Shown here piece by piece: positions 57,522 through 64,000 of a stretch of 64,000 bases of DNA (its first letter is position 1; each line of letters opens with the position of its first letter). The translations under genes and the position numbers were made by a program. Source of the stretch: Lutibaculum baratangense AMV1 (GTDB taxonomy: Bacteria; Pseudomonadota; Alphaproteobacteria; Rhizobiales; Tepidamorphaceae). The stretch spans positions 62,001-126,000 of the forward strand of contig NZ_AWXZ01000035.1 in assembly GCF_000496075.1 (NCBI RefSeq). The letters run 5' to 3'. The notes beneath the pieces are model-generated. The model was not told the origin of the DNA and did not search any database. It saw only the letters and a program-made list of their open reading frames with translations.

Positions 57522-59057
57522 TCAGGCTGCCTGCGACATCGGGACCTGCGTGTCGCCCGCGCTACTCCCCAGCCGGAACGCGAGGCTGTTGCCCTCCGCG
57601 CCGCCGCCGGCGGAGACAAGGGTTCCGCCTGCGCGCGCGAGGAGCTTCATCAGGGCGGCTAGCGCAACGGCGACGCTGTCCTCCTCGCCGATCTCCGCCA
57701 TGCCCGCCTCGCTGATCGTCACGACGACGCCCTCGGTGCTCGCCTCGCTGTCGACCATCAGGTGGGGCCTCTCGGCGCTGCTGCGGCCGCGCACCACGTG
57801 AAGGGCGCTCGCCAGGATGTTCTGGAGGGTCGTCGGGTCTCCCTCCACGATCGGCAGGCTGCCGACGATGAACTCGCCGATCAGGTCGCGCTCGCGGCTC
57901 TGGTCGCGCCAGTCGGCGACGAGGCTGCCGAGAGCGACCGGTGCGACCCGGTCGGCGGACTCGCCGGCCGCCATGGCCTCGATGAGGATCAGGCACGTCT
58001 CCAGCGTCGCGGTCATCCGCCTCATGCGCGGATCAGGAGCCGCGCGGCTTTCGTCTGCCTCGACGCCGGCAAGGTCGACGAATGTCGCGACGAACCGGTC
58101 GACCCCCTCCTCGGGATCGGGCAGGCGATCGAAGGCGAGGAGGCCGCGATGCTCGACATCCCCGACCGTGGCGGTGGCCTGCGCGATCCTCGCGTCGCCC
58201 GAGATGGTGTCGGCGAGGGGGGTGCCGTCCGACAGCCGCAGCGCCGAGATCGGCTGTGCCTCGCGCAGCGTCTCGAGGTCGGCCGCTCCGAACATCTGCA
58301 TCGTGGCGCGGTTGCCGGCGAGGAGCTGTCCGTCGCCGCCGAAGACGAGAACCGGGTGAGGGAAGTGCTCGACGAGAACCTGCGCACGCTGCAGGGCCGG
58401 CGCCGAGAGAATCGCGACGCGCCTCGCGGACTTGCCGGCCGCTGCCGCCAGCCGGTCGAAGGACTGGCCGTGCCGGCCCATCGCCTGGACTTTCTGCGGC
58501 GCGTCCTCGGAGGGGTGGAGGAGCATGTCCGTCAGCGCCCGCTGCGGCCTGCCGATCCAGCGATCGCCCAGCCAGGCGACGAGACCGCCGAGCAGGCTCG
58601 CGATGAGGAGGGTCAAGCCGAAGACGCTCGCGGCCGCACGGCGCAGCGTCGCAGTCCGGTCGGCGGCGTTCGCGACGAGCGTCACGTCGTGTGCGGAATC
58701 CCTGATGTGGACGGCATGGGTGGGCTCGCCGAAGAGCCGCTGCCGGAGCGTGATCTCCTGTGGCGTGTCGCCCGACGTCAGCCCGAAGCGGGCGACCTCC
58801 TTGCCGAGCTCGAGGATCACGCCGCCGGTCACGTTCGTCATCTCGGTCAGCCGGCGGCCGTTGGCCACGAGGTCGTCGAGGGAGCTGCCGCCCGCGCTCG
58901 CCCTGCCGATCGTCCACGCCCCGCGAACGCTGCTCTCGAGCTTCGCCGTCTCGTTGCGCTTCGCCTCGTCGAGGAGGTAGAGGCCTCCGAGCGACATGGA
59001 GCCCACCACCGTCACCGTGACGAGCGCCGCAAGCCGCATGGTCGGATTGATCGTCAT
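57522..59057 (-). CDS. membrane PAS protein resembling a histidine kinase without its catalytic His
   Basis: A 511-residue inner-membrane protein. TM1 (about 7-29), a periplasmic segment (about 30-140), TM2 (FGLTLLIASLLGGLVAWLGDRW, about 145-166), a HAMP-like linker and a PAS domain (about 225-330, FPHPVLVFGGDGQLLAGNRATMQMFGAADLE). A C-terminal part looks like a dimerisation plus ATPase module but is worn. No H-box is seen. The N-box position reads TLQNILASALHVV (the Asn of NxxxNA is lost), and the end keeps GGTLVSAGGGAEGNSLAFRLG. It lies 164 nt downstream of the intact kinase. It may be a sensory accessory to it. The label is by pattern only. Confidence 0.72.
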   Translation of the reverse strand: MTINPTMRLAALVTVTVVGSMSLGGLYLLDEAKRNETAKLESSVRGAWTIGRASAGGSSLDDLVANGRRLTEMTNVTGGVILELGKEVARFGLTSGDTPQEITLRQRLFGEPTHAVHIRDSAHDVTLVANAADRTATLRRAAASVFGLTLLIASLLGGLVAWLGDRWIGRPQRALTDMLLHPSEDAPQKVQAMGRHGQSFDRLAAAAGKSARRVAILSAPALQRAQVLVEHFPHPVLVFGGDGQLLAGNRATMQMFGAADLETLREAQPISALRLSDGTPLADTISGDARIAQATATVGDVEHRGLLAFDRLPDPEEGVDRFVATFVDLAGVEADESRAAPDPRMRRMTATLETCLILIEAMAAGESADRVAPVALGSLVADWRDQSRERDLIGEFIVGSLPIVEGDPTTLQNILASALHVVRGRSSAERPHLMVDSEASTEGVVVTISEAGMAEIGEEDSVAVALAALMKLLARAGGTLVSAGGGAEGNSLAFRLGSSAGDTQVPMSQAA

Positions 59058-59221
59058 GGTAGCCCCCGCCGGTCGTTGGAGAGGCCGGCCCCCTCGAGGA
59101 CCGGCTCGTTTTCGAACCTAGCGCAGCCGGTTTTCCCTTGGGTAAAGGCAAAAGCTCGCAATTTTCGCAAGATGCGAAGGGTGTCGACGAGGCATGACCC
59201 GAGGCCGGCCCCGAGCGGCGT

Positions 59222-60652
59222 TCAGGTGACGGCGGGAAGCGTCAGCGTGGCTTCGAGGCCGCCGCCCGCGCGGTTGGCGAGGGCGATGTCGCCGCCATGG
59301 GCGCGCATGATGGTGCGGGCGATGGCGAGGCCGAGCCCGATGCCCCCCGTCTCGCGGCTGCGCGAGCTTTCCGCGCGCACGAAGGGCTCGAACATGCGCT
59401 CCACGTCCCCGTCCGGGATACCCGGCCCGTCGTCGCGGACTTCGATGCGGATGTCTGGGCCGGAGCGGGAGACGCCGACCTGGGCCCGCTCGCCGTAGCG
59501 AACGGCGTTCTCCAGCACGTTGCGCACGGCGCGCCTGAGCGCCATCGGGCGGCATCGCGCGACCGCGGGCTCGCCTCCATTCGCGGTGACGTCCATGCCG
59601 AGCTCGGCCAGGTCCTCCACGAGGCTGTCGACCAGCGCCGTGATGTCGACGGAGCGTGTCTCCTCCTCCGCCTGGTCGGCCCGGGCGAAGGCGAGCGCCG
59701 CCTCGGTCATGTGCTGCATCTCCTCGAGGGTCTCGACGAGCTTCTCGCGGGTCTCCTCGTCGTCGACGAGCTCCGCGCGCAGCCTCAGGCTGGTGATCGG
59801 GGTGCGCAGGTCGTGCGAGATCGCCGCGAGCATCCGGGTCCTGTCGGCGACGAAGGAATCGAGCCGCTCGCGCATCTCGTTGAAGGCCCTCGTGCTGCGC
59901 CGGGCCTCGTCGGGGCCGGTCTCGACGAGTGGCGGAAAGCGCTCGCCCCGGCCGTAGCGCTGCGCCGCGTCGGCGAGCTTGCGCATCGGCCGCACCATGC
60001 GCCGGCCGACGACGGCCGCGACGAGCCCGACGGCCAGCGCCGAGAGGCCGAGGCTCCAGAGAAAGGCCCGGCCGAACGGGCGCGCCGGCGGGGGCGGCCC
60101 CGTGACGGCGTTCAGCCAGTTGCCGTCGCCCAGCTCCACCGACAGCGCGAGCCAGAACGCCCGCTCGCGCGGCGTGTGCGGGTGGTTTTCGCGGCGAGGG
60201 CGCTCGATAGCCGCGTTGCCGCCGTCTTCCCCCCATGCCTCGATCGGATCGCGCCGGTGGTGGTGCTCGGCGCGGTGCCTCGGCAGGGGGTCTTCATCGA
60301 GCAGGACCACGCTCACGGAGGTCGGCGGCATGTCGAGATATCGGGCGAGATCCGGGCCGAACCGCTCGAAGCGGCCGGGATCGGCGCCCTCGGGCGGCTG
60401 GTCGGAGATCCAGAAGCGCAGATAGCGGGAGCTGGCAGTTTCCAGAAGCTCCGGCCGCTCGCTCGGCGGGAGGTCGGGAAGCAGGCGCACGAGCGTCGTG
60501 GTCCGGCTGATCACAAGATCCTTGAAGCGCTCGCGCGCATCCTGTGTGCGCTCCATCGCGAACAGCACGAAGGCGGCGGTCTGCGCGACGAGGAGCGCGA
60601 TCAGGAGGAGGAGCGCGAGCTGCCCCGCGAAGCTCTTCGGGACGAGCCTCAT
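59222..60652 (-). CDS. sensor histidine kinase
   Basis: A 476-residue membrane kinase. TM1 (LALLLLIALLVAQTAAFVLFAM), a periplasmic loop of about 150 residues with a His/Arg cluster (PRHRAEHHHRRDP, about 124-136), and TM2 (LGLSALAVGLVAAVVG). Then HAMP (VRPMRKLADAAQRYGRGE), an H-box AISHDLRTPITSLRLRAEL, N-box RRAVRNVLENAVRYGE, G1 VRDDGPGIPDG and G2 GGIGLGLAIARTIM. Its ATG overlaps the regulator's stop by 4 nt, so the pair is one operon (regulator first). The His cluster hints at metal or pH sensing, by inference. Confidence 0.92.
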   Translation of the reverse strand: MRLVPKSFAGQLALLLLIALLVAQTAAFVLFAMERTQDARERFKDLVISRTTTLVRLLPDLPPSERPELLETASSRYLRFWISDQPPEGADPGRFERFGPDLARYLDMPPTSVSVVLLDEDPLPRHRAEHHHRRDPIEAWGEDGGNAAIERPRRENHPHTPRERAFWLALSVELGDGNWLNAVTGPPPPARPFGRAFLWSLGLSALAVGLVAAVVGRRMVRPMRKLADAAQRYGRGERFPPLVETGPDEARRSTRAFNEMRERLDSFVADRTRMLAAISHDLRTPITSLRLRAELVDDEETREKLVETLEEMQHMTEAALAFARADQAEEETRSVDITALVDSLVEDLAELGMDVTANGGEPAVARCRPMALRRAVRNVLENAVRYGERAQVGVSRSGPDIRIEVRDDGPGIPDGDVERMFEPFVRAESSRSRETGGIGLGLAIARTIMRAHGGDIALANRAGGGLEATLTLPAVT

Positions 60653-61368
60653 TCCTTCGTCACCTCGCCTGCGAAGGAGTAACCGCCGCCCCAGACGGTC
60701 TTGATGAGGGCCGGCTGCTTCGGGTCGACCTCGATCTTCCGGCGCAGGCGGCTGACCTGGTTGTCGATCGCCCGGTCGAAGGGACCGGCGTTACGCCCTC
60801 GCGTGATGTCGAGAAGCTGGTCGCGTGAGAGAACCATGCCGGCCCGCTCGAGCAGGGCGACGAGCAGGCGGAACTCTCCCGTCGACAGCGGCACCGCCAC
60901 GCCGTCCTCGCCCACGAGCTCGCGGCGCGCGGTGTCGAGGGTCCAGCGGTCGAACCGGTAGCGCTCGCCGGTCGCGGGCTCGCGCGAGGGCGGCAGGGCC
61001 TGGGTCCGCCTGAGCACCGCCTTGATGCGGGCGAGGAGTTCGCGCGGGTTGAAGGGCTTCGTCACGTAGTCGTCGGCGCCGATCTCGAGGCCGACGACCC
61101 GGTCGGTCTCCTCCGCCATGGCGGTCAGCAGGATGACGGGGATCTGGTTCGTCTCGCGCAGGTGGCGGCAGAGGGTCAGGCCGTCCTCGCCCGGCATCAT
61201 GATGTCGAGCACGACGAGGTCGGTCGCCGAGGCCTTCAGGGCGCGGCGCGCCGCGGCGGCGCTCTCTGCCGTCGTCACGCGCATGGCGTTCTTCTGCAGG
61301 TAGCGCGCGAGGAGGTCGCGGATGTCGCGGTGGTCGTCGACCACGAGGATGTGAGGCGTCTCGTCCAT
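60649..61368 (-). CDS. OmpR/PhoB-type response regulator
   Basis: A 239-residue protein. The receiver domain has HILVVDDHRDIRDLL, the phospho-Asp in LVVLDIMMPGEDG, conserved Thr in VILLTAMAEE and Lys in DYVTKPFNPRELLARI. The winged-helix DNA-binding domain is about 135-235 (LSTGEFRLLVALLERAGMVLSRDQLLDITRGR, DRAIDNQVSRLRRKIE, IKTVWGGGYSFAGE). It forms an operon with the downstream kinase. It is divergent from the EF-hand protein gene, with a direct-repeat site between them. Confidence 0.94.
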   Translation of the reverse strand: MDETPHILVVDDHRDIRDLLARYLQKNAMRVTTAESAAAARRALKASATDLVVLDIMMPGEDGLTLCRHLRETNQIPVILLTAMAEETDRVVGLEIGADDYVTKPFNPRELLARIKAVLRRTQALPPSREPATGERYRFDRWTLDTARRELVGEDGVAVPLSTGEFRLLVALLERAGMVLSRDQLLDITRGRNAGPFDRAIDNQVSRLRRKIEVDPKQPALIKTVWGGGYSFAGEVTKE

Positions 61369-61411
61369 GATCCGTCACTACGACGGAACCGGCGACCTGT
61401 CGCGGCCGATG

Positions 61412-61427
61412 TGTAACGAGATGTATC
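61412..61427. promoter_or_regulatory. candidate response-regulator box (10-bp-spaced direct repeat)
   Basis: TGTAAC (61412-61417) and TGTATC (61422-61427) start 10 bp apart in the regulator/EF-hand divergent gap, as expected for an OmpR-type dimer binding head to tail. The surrounding DNA is otherwise GC-rich. Confidence 0.4.
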
Positions 61428-61540
61428 GGCTGCGGCGAAGCTTCGTGCGCTGACACACAATTGCGCGGCGGGGGGATAGTCCTGCGACAGGCGGACTCCA
61501 TAGTTCACCCCATCGGACGGACCAGAAAAGGAGATCTCCG

Positions 61541-62275
61541 ATGAAGACCTCGATCAAGTTCCTGGCCCTCGGCAGCGCGATGGTCGCCACGGCCGCCATG
61601 GTCGGCGGCGCGGTTGCCCAGGACAGTGGAAGCGAACGCGGCTGGCGCGACGGCCCCCGCCACGAGCGGCAGTACGAGCGCCGCGGCGACGGCCCGCGCT
61701 GGCAGCGCGAAGGCCGCCACGAGCGTCACCATGGCGGAGGCCATCACGGCGGCGGCTATCGCGGCGGGCACCATGGCATGATGGGCATGGGCGGCCACGG
61801 CATGATGGGTATGGGCGGCATGGGTGGCCCCGCCGGCAAGATGATGTTCATGCGCGTCTTCCAGCTCGCCGACACGGACGGAGACGGCCGTGTGACACAG
61901 GAGGACTTCGACGCCTTCCTGCAGGACCGCATGGAGCAGTACGACGCGAATGGCGACGGCGAGCTTCAGCTCGACGAGTACAAGGCGTTCTTCGCCGAGC
62001 TCGTCGAACCGATGGCGGTGCGCAGCTTCCAGGCGCTCGATCCCGACGGCGACGCTTCGCTGACGCGCGAGGAGTTCGGCGCGCGCCTCGACGGCATCGT
62101 CGAGAAGATGGACCGTGACGGGGACGGCGCCCTGACGCTGCAGGACCGTCGGGGCGGACGCGAAGGCTGGCGCAGCCGGCGCGGCGACGGCCAGCGCACC
62201 CAGGCGCCGGCGACCCAGGACACGCCCGCCGAGGTTTCGCCCCAGGCCGACGACGAGGACGCGGCCGCGCAATAA
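61541..62275 (+). CDS. exported EF-hand protein with His/Met/Gly-rich region
   Basis: A 244-residue protein. Signal peptide MKTSIKFLALGSAMVATAAMVGGAVAQ, then an Arg/His-rich stretch and a His-Met-Gly block at about 63-100 (HHGGGHHGGGYRGGHHGMMGM and onward) that could bind Cu, Ni or Zn. Four calcium EF-hand loops follow: DTDGDGRVTQED, DANGDGELQLDE, DPDGDASLTREE and DRDGDGALTLQD. The acidic tail is disordered. A strong ribosome site (AAAGGAGA) precedes ATG. It faces the two-component operon and is the likely target of that system. Confidence 0.88.
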   Translation: MKTSIKFLALGSAMVATAAMVGGAVAQDSGSERGWRDGPRHERQYERRGDGPRWQREGRHERHHGGGHHGGGYRGGHHGMMGMGGHGMMGMGGMGGPAGKMMFMRVFQLADTDGDGRVTQEDFDAFLQDRMEQYDANGDGELQLDEYKAFFAELVEPMAVRSFQALDPDGDASLTREEFGARLDGIVEKMDRDGDGALTLQDRRGGREGWRSRRGDGQRTQAPATQDTPAEVSPQADDEDAAAQ

Positions 62276-62296
62276 GGCGACCGCGAAAGGCGCTTC

Positions 62297-62351
62297 CCGC
62301 TCCCGCCTTCTGGCGCGGGAGCGGCTTCGGCCCGGCGGCCTCCGCCGGGCC
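62297..62351 (+). terminator. tandem hairpins after the EF-hand gene
   Basis: Two perfect 10-bp stems: CCGCTCCCGC with GCGGGAGCGG (62297-62324) and GGCCCGGCGG-CCT-CCGCCGGGCC (62329-62351). There is no T-run. They would cut or slow transcription between the EF-hand gene and the 46-residue ORF, or shield the EF-hand mRNA. Confidence 0.5.
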
Positions 62352-62388
62352 TTCGACGTGTCGGGCCGGCGAAAGCAGGGAGACAGGC

Positions 62389-62529
62389 ATGAGAACGTCG
62401 ACGACCCTTGCCGTCGCGCTTGCCGCGGTCGTGCTCGTCGTGGCTCTGTCGGCCGCCGTCCAGCCGCGCGCCGAGGTGACCCTCGACAGCCGCATCCTCT
62501 CCTGGTTCGACCTTCAAGACTGGTGGTAG
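62389..62529 (+). CDS. 46-residue membrane or exported peptide, unknown
   Basis: Not recognised. ATG 62389 has a good ribosome site (AGGGAG). The sequence is MRTSTTLAVALAAVVLVVAL, then SAAVQPRAEVTLDSRILSW, then FDLQDWW: one hydrophobic helix or uncleaved signal, followed by a short amphipathic Trp-rich end. It lies 113 nt after the EF-hand gene and 37 nt before the SpoU methyltransferase. Codon use is like its neighbours. It could be a small regulatory membrane peptide; coding is inferred from start, ribosome site and composition. Confidence 0.55.
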   Translation: MRTSTTLAVALAAVVLVVALSAAVQPRAEVTLDSRILSWFDLQDWW

Positions 62530-62566
62530 AGTTGCGCGGCGCACTGTCCCGCTGCACCTTGCGGCG

Positions 62567-63425
62567 ATGAGCGAGATCACCTCCGCCGTCGCATCCCCCG
62601 GCCGGTCCGTCTACGCCGTGGACGACGCGGCCGACCCGCGCCTCGAGCCCTACGCCGCCATCCGCGAACGCGATCTGCGGGGCCATGGCGACCGTTTCAT
62701 CGCGGAAGGCGAGGTGGTGCTGCGGGTCCTCCTCTCGACCTCCCGGTTCCGGGCCGACTCGATCCTCGTGTCCGAGCGCCGCCTCCACGGTCTCGGGCCT
62801 CTGCTGGCGACGGCTCCGGCGGACGTGCCGGTCCTCGTGGCGGGGCAGGCGGTGATGGACCGGCTCGTCGGTTTCCACATCCATCGCGGCGTGCTGGCGG
62901 TGGGGCGCCGGCTGCCCGAGCCCTGCGCGGGCAGCCTTCTCGCCTCGCTGCCGAGGAAGCGTCTCGTCGTCGCGCTGGTGGGGGTTTCGAACCACGACAA
63001 TGTCGGCGGCATCTTCCGCAACGCCGCAGCCTTCGGCGCGGACGCCGTGCTCCTCGACCACGCAAGCTGCGACCCGCTCTAATCGCAAGGCGATCCGCGT
63101 TTCAGTGGGCGGGACGCTGAAGGTGCCGTTCGCCAGGCTTGCGGCCGGCGAGGATCTCGTGGGCCTCCTGGAGACGCACGGCTTCCTGCCGCTCGCGCTG
63201 TCGCCGCGCGGCAGGTTCGATCTCGAGGCGGTGCCGGAGCATCCCGGCGGCAGGGCCCTCATCTTCGGGGCGGAGGGCCCGGGCCTGCCGGACGAGGTGA
63301 TGTCGCGGGCGACGGGCGTGCGGATCGGCATGGCGGCCGACTTCGATTCGCTCAACGTCGCGACGAGCTCGGGGATCGCGCTCTACGCGCTCACGCGTCC
63401 TCGAGGAGCGACCGCTCGGCCGTGA
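62567..63425 (+). pseudogene. TrmH/SpoU-family RNA 2'-O-methyltransferase with a one-base insertion
   Basis: SAM-dependent rRNA/tRNA ribose methyltransferase of the knotted SPOUT fold. The first frame (62567-63082) has an N-terminal substrate domain and motif 1 GVSNHDNVGGIFRNAAAFGADAV, ending SCDPL then TAA. The next frame continues at once with RKAIRVSVGGTLKVPFARL, motif 2 ALIFGAEGPGLPDE and motif 3 LNVATSSGIALYAL to 63425. Removing one A of AA at 63081-63082 restores CDPLYRKAIRVS, the family sequence. Both halves are otherwise fully conserved, so a sequencing error or a very recent mutation is likely. Confidence 0.88.
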
Positions 63426-63657
63426 GGGCGAGCCGGAACGCCAGATAGCTCGCCCAGACGACGAGGCCGGTGAGGGCGACGGACATCGCGACCACGACCG
63501 GCATCGGGAGACCCAACAGCCCGGCCAGGGCCCAGTCGAGCGCGGCGGCCATGAAGCCGATCTCCGAGGCGCAGAGCAGCGTGAAGAAGACGGTGTTCCA
63601 CCACACGAGCGGCGAGAACCGGCGGGCGGGGGTAGCGATCGGCGTGGAGAGAGACAT
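63391..63657 (-). CDS. small two-helix membrane protein, unknown
   Basis: 88 residues; not recognised. It has two hydrophobic segments, WWNTVFFTLLCASEIGFMAAAL and GLPMPVVVAMSVALTGLVVWAS, and a short charged C-terminus. Its 3' end overlaps the end of the convergent SpoU gene by 35 nt. The ribosome site is weak. It precedes nothing obvious and may be its own unit. Confidence 0.65.
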   Translation of the reverse strand: MSLSTPIATPARRFSPLVWWNTVFFTLLCASEIGFMAAALDWALAGLLGLPMPVVVAMSVALTGLVVWASYLAFRLALTAERSLLEDA

Positions 63658-63773
63658 TCTGCGAAGGAACCTGTGAGGCAGCGCATGGCGGCGCCCGTCG
63701 CACCGCGAGCAGCAGCAGCGGCAGCAGCAGCTTCATCCCCGATTGCGGCGGAACTGCGAATGCGCGATGCGCT

Positions 63774-64000
63774 TCAGCGGTCGAGGTTCTCTGTCCGGTC
63801 CTCGATCGGCGAAAGCCGCTCGATGATGAGCGTCGCCGTCGACGGGCTGCACGCGAAGGGCAGGTCGTAGACGGTCGCGAGCCGCGTCAGCGCCTTCACG
63901 TCGACGTCGTGCGGCAGGGCCGAGAGCGGATCGATGAAGAAGATCACCGCTTCGAGGGCGCCCTCCGCGATCAGCGCGCCGACCTGCTGGTCGCCGCCGA
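63774..64000 (-). CDS. mgsA: methylglyoxal synthase, 5' part cut by window edge
   Basis: Converts dihydroxyacetone phosphate to methylglyoxal and phosphate, a bypass of lower glycolysis. The 75 C-terminal residues present carry [59 protein letters not shown]. These include the phosphate-binding GGDQQ and the conserved PHD segment. The catalytic Asp near the N-terminus would be outside the window. Confidence 0.92.
   Translation of the reverse strand, partial: GGDQQVGALIAEGALEAVIFFIDPLSALPHDVDVKALTRLATVYDLPFACSPSTATLIIERLSPIEDRTENLDR

Noticed and set aside
63690-63740. AGC/GGC triplet repeat run and a short Leu-rich open frame on the reverse strand beginning near 63736
   Set aside because: Only about 24 nt of imperfect repeat. 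The Leu-rich start runs into a shadow of the 63391-63657 gene in another frame, so neither is supported as a feature.

Overview
The window is one continuous piece of a high-GC chromosome from an alphaproteobacterium of the order Hyphomicrobiales (Rhizobiales). Several things point there: the prfA-ptsP-lysC order next to ubiG, a CobS/CobT aerobic cobaltochelatase pair, MgpS and CarD, a second RpoH-type sigma factor, NDUFAF5-like and DUF1178 proteins, and a TarD very like the Bradyrhizobium enzyme. The extreme GC and the DMSP-demethylase-like gene would fit a Salinarimonas- or Methylobacterium-like relative, but that is inference. Coding density is high, and most genes are housekeeping.

Layout. 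1-5.4 kb: prfA (cut by the window edge), ptsP and lysC, facing ubiG. 5.4-10.9 kb: a DmdA-like tetrahydrofolate enzyme, DUF1178, a nitrilase-superfamily amidase, glutaredoxin, ComF, a methyltransferase, a lone Flp pilin and a MutT. 10.8-16.2 kb: argJ and a parvulin, facing secA. 16.4-20.4 kb: lipid kinase, D-tartrate dehydratase, and an SDR/AraC divergent pair with phased repeats between them. 20.5-27.5 kb: L,D-transpeptidase, accA, xerD, aroK-aroB and a CorC-like transporter. 27.5-30 kb: chrA with a rhodanese-ChrB fusion, and bolA. 30-34.9 kb: J-domain protein, cobS-cobT and a phytase-like protein. 34.9-43 kb: queuosine-precursor transporter, rpmB, a DUF3108 protein, mgpS-S4 protein, fdxA, carD and rpoH2.

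43-46.3 kb: M48 lipoprotein, nuclease-like secreted protein, tRNA-Arg(CCT) and a frameshifted secreted protein. 46.5-56 kb: MscS-type channel, two acyl-CoA synthetases, a GNAT and flippase pair, and DUF924. 56-64 kb: TusA-like protein, D,D-carboxypeptidase, a degenerate kinase-like membrane protein, a two-component system, a divergent EF-hand His/Met-rich secreted protein followed by a 46-residue peptide, a frameshifted SpoU methyltransferase and mgsA (cut by the edge).

The least explained part is 57.5-62.5 kb. There a kinase-like protein without a phospho-accepting His sits beside a complete OmpR-type two-component system, which faces a predicted calcium/metal-binding secreted protein. Three genes (M48, the 46-kb secreted protein, SpoU) each need a one-base correction to read through. 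The correction is best placed in a short homopolymer run, which looks more like consensus error than gene decay. No insertion sequence, CRISPR array, prophage or integrated element was seen.
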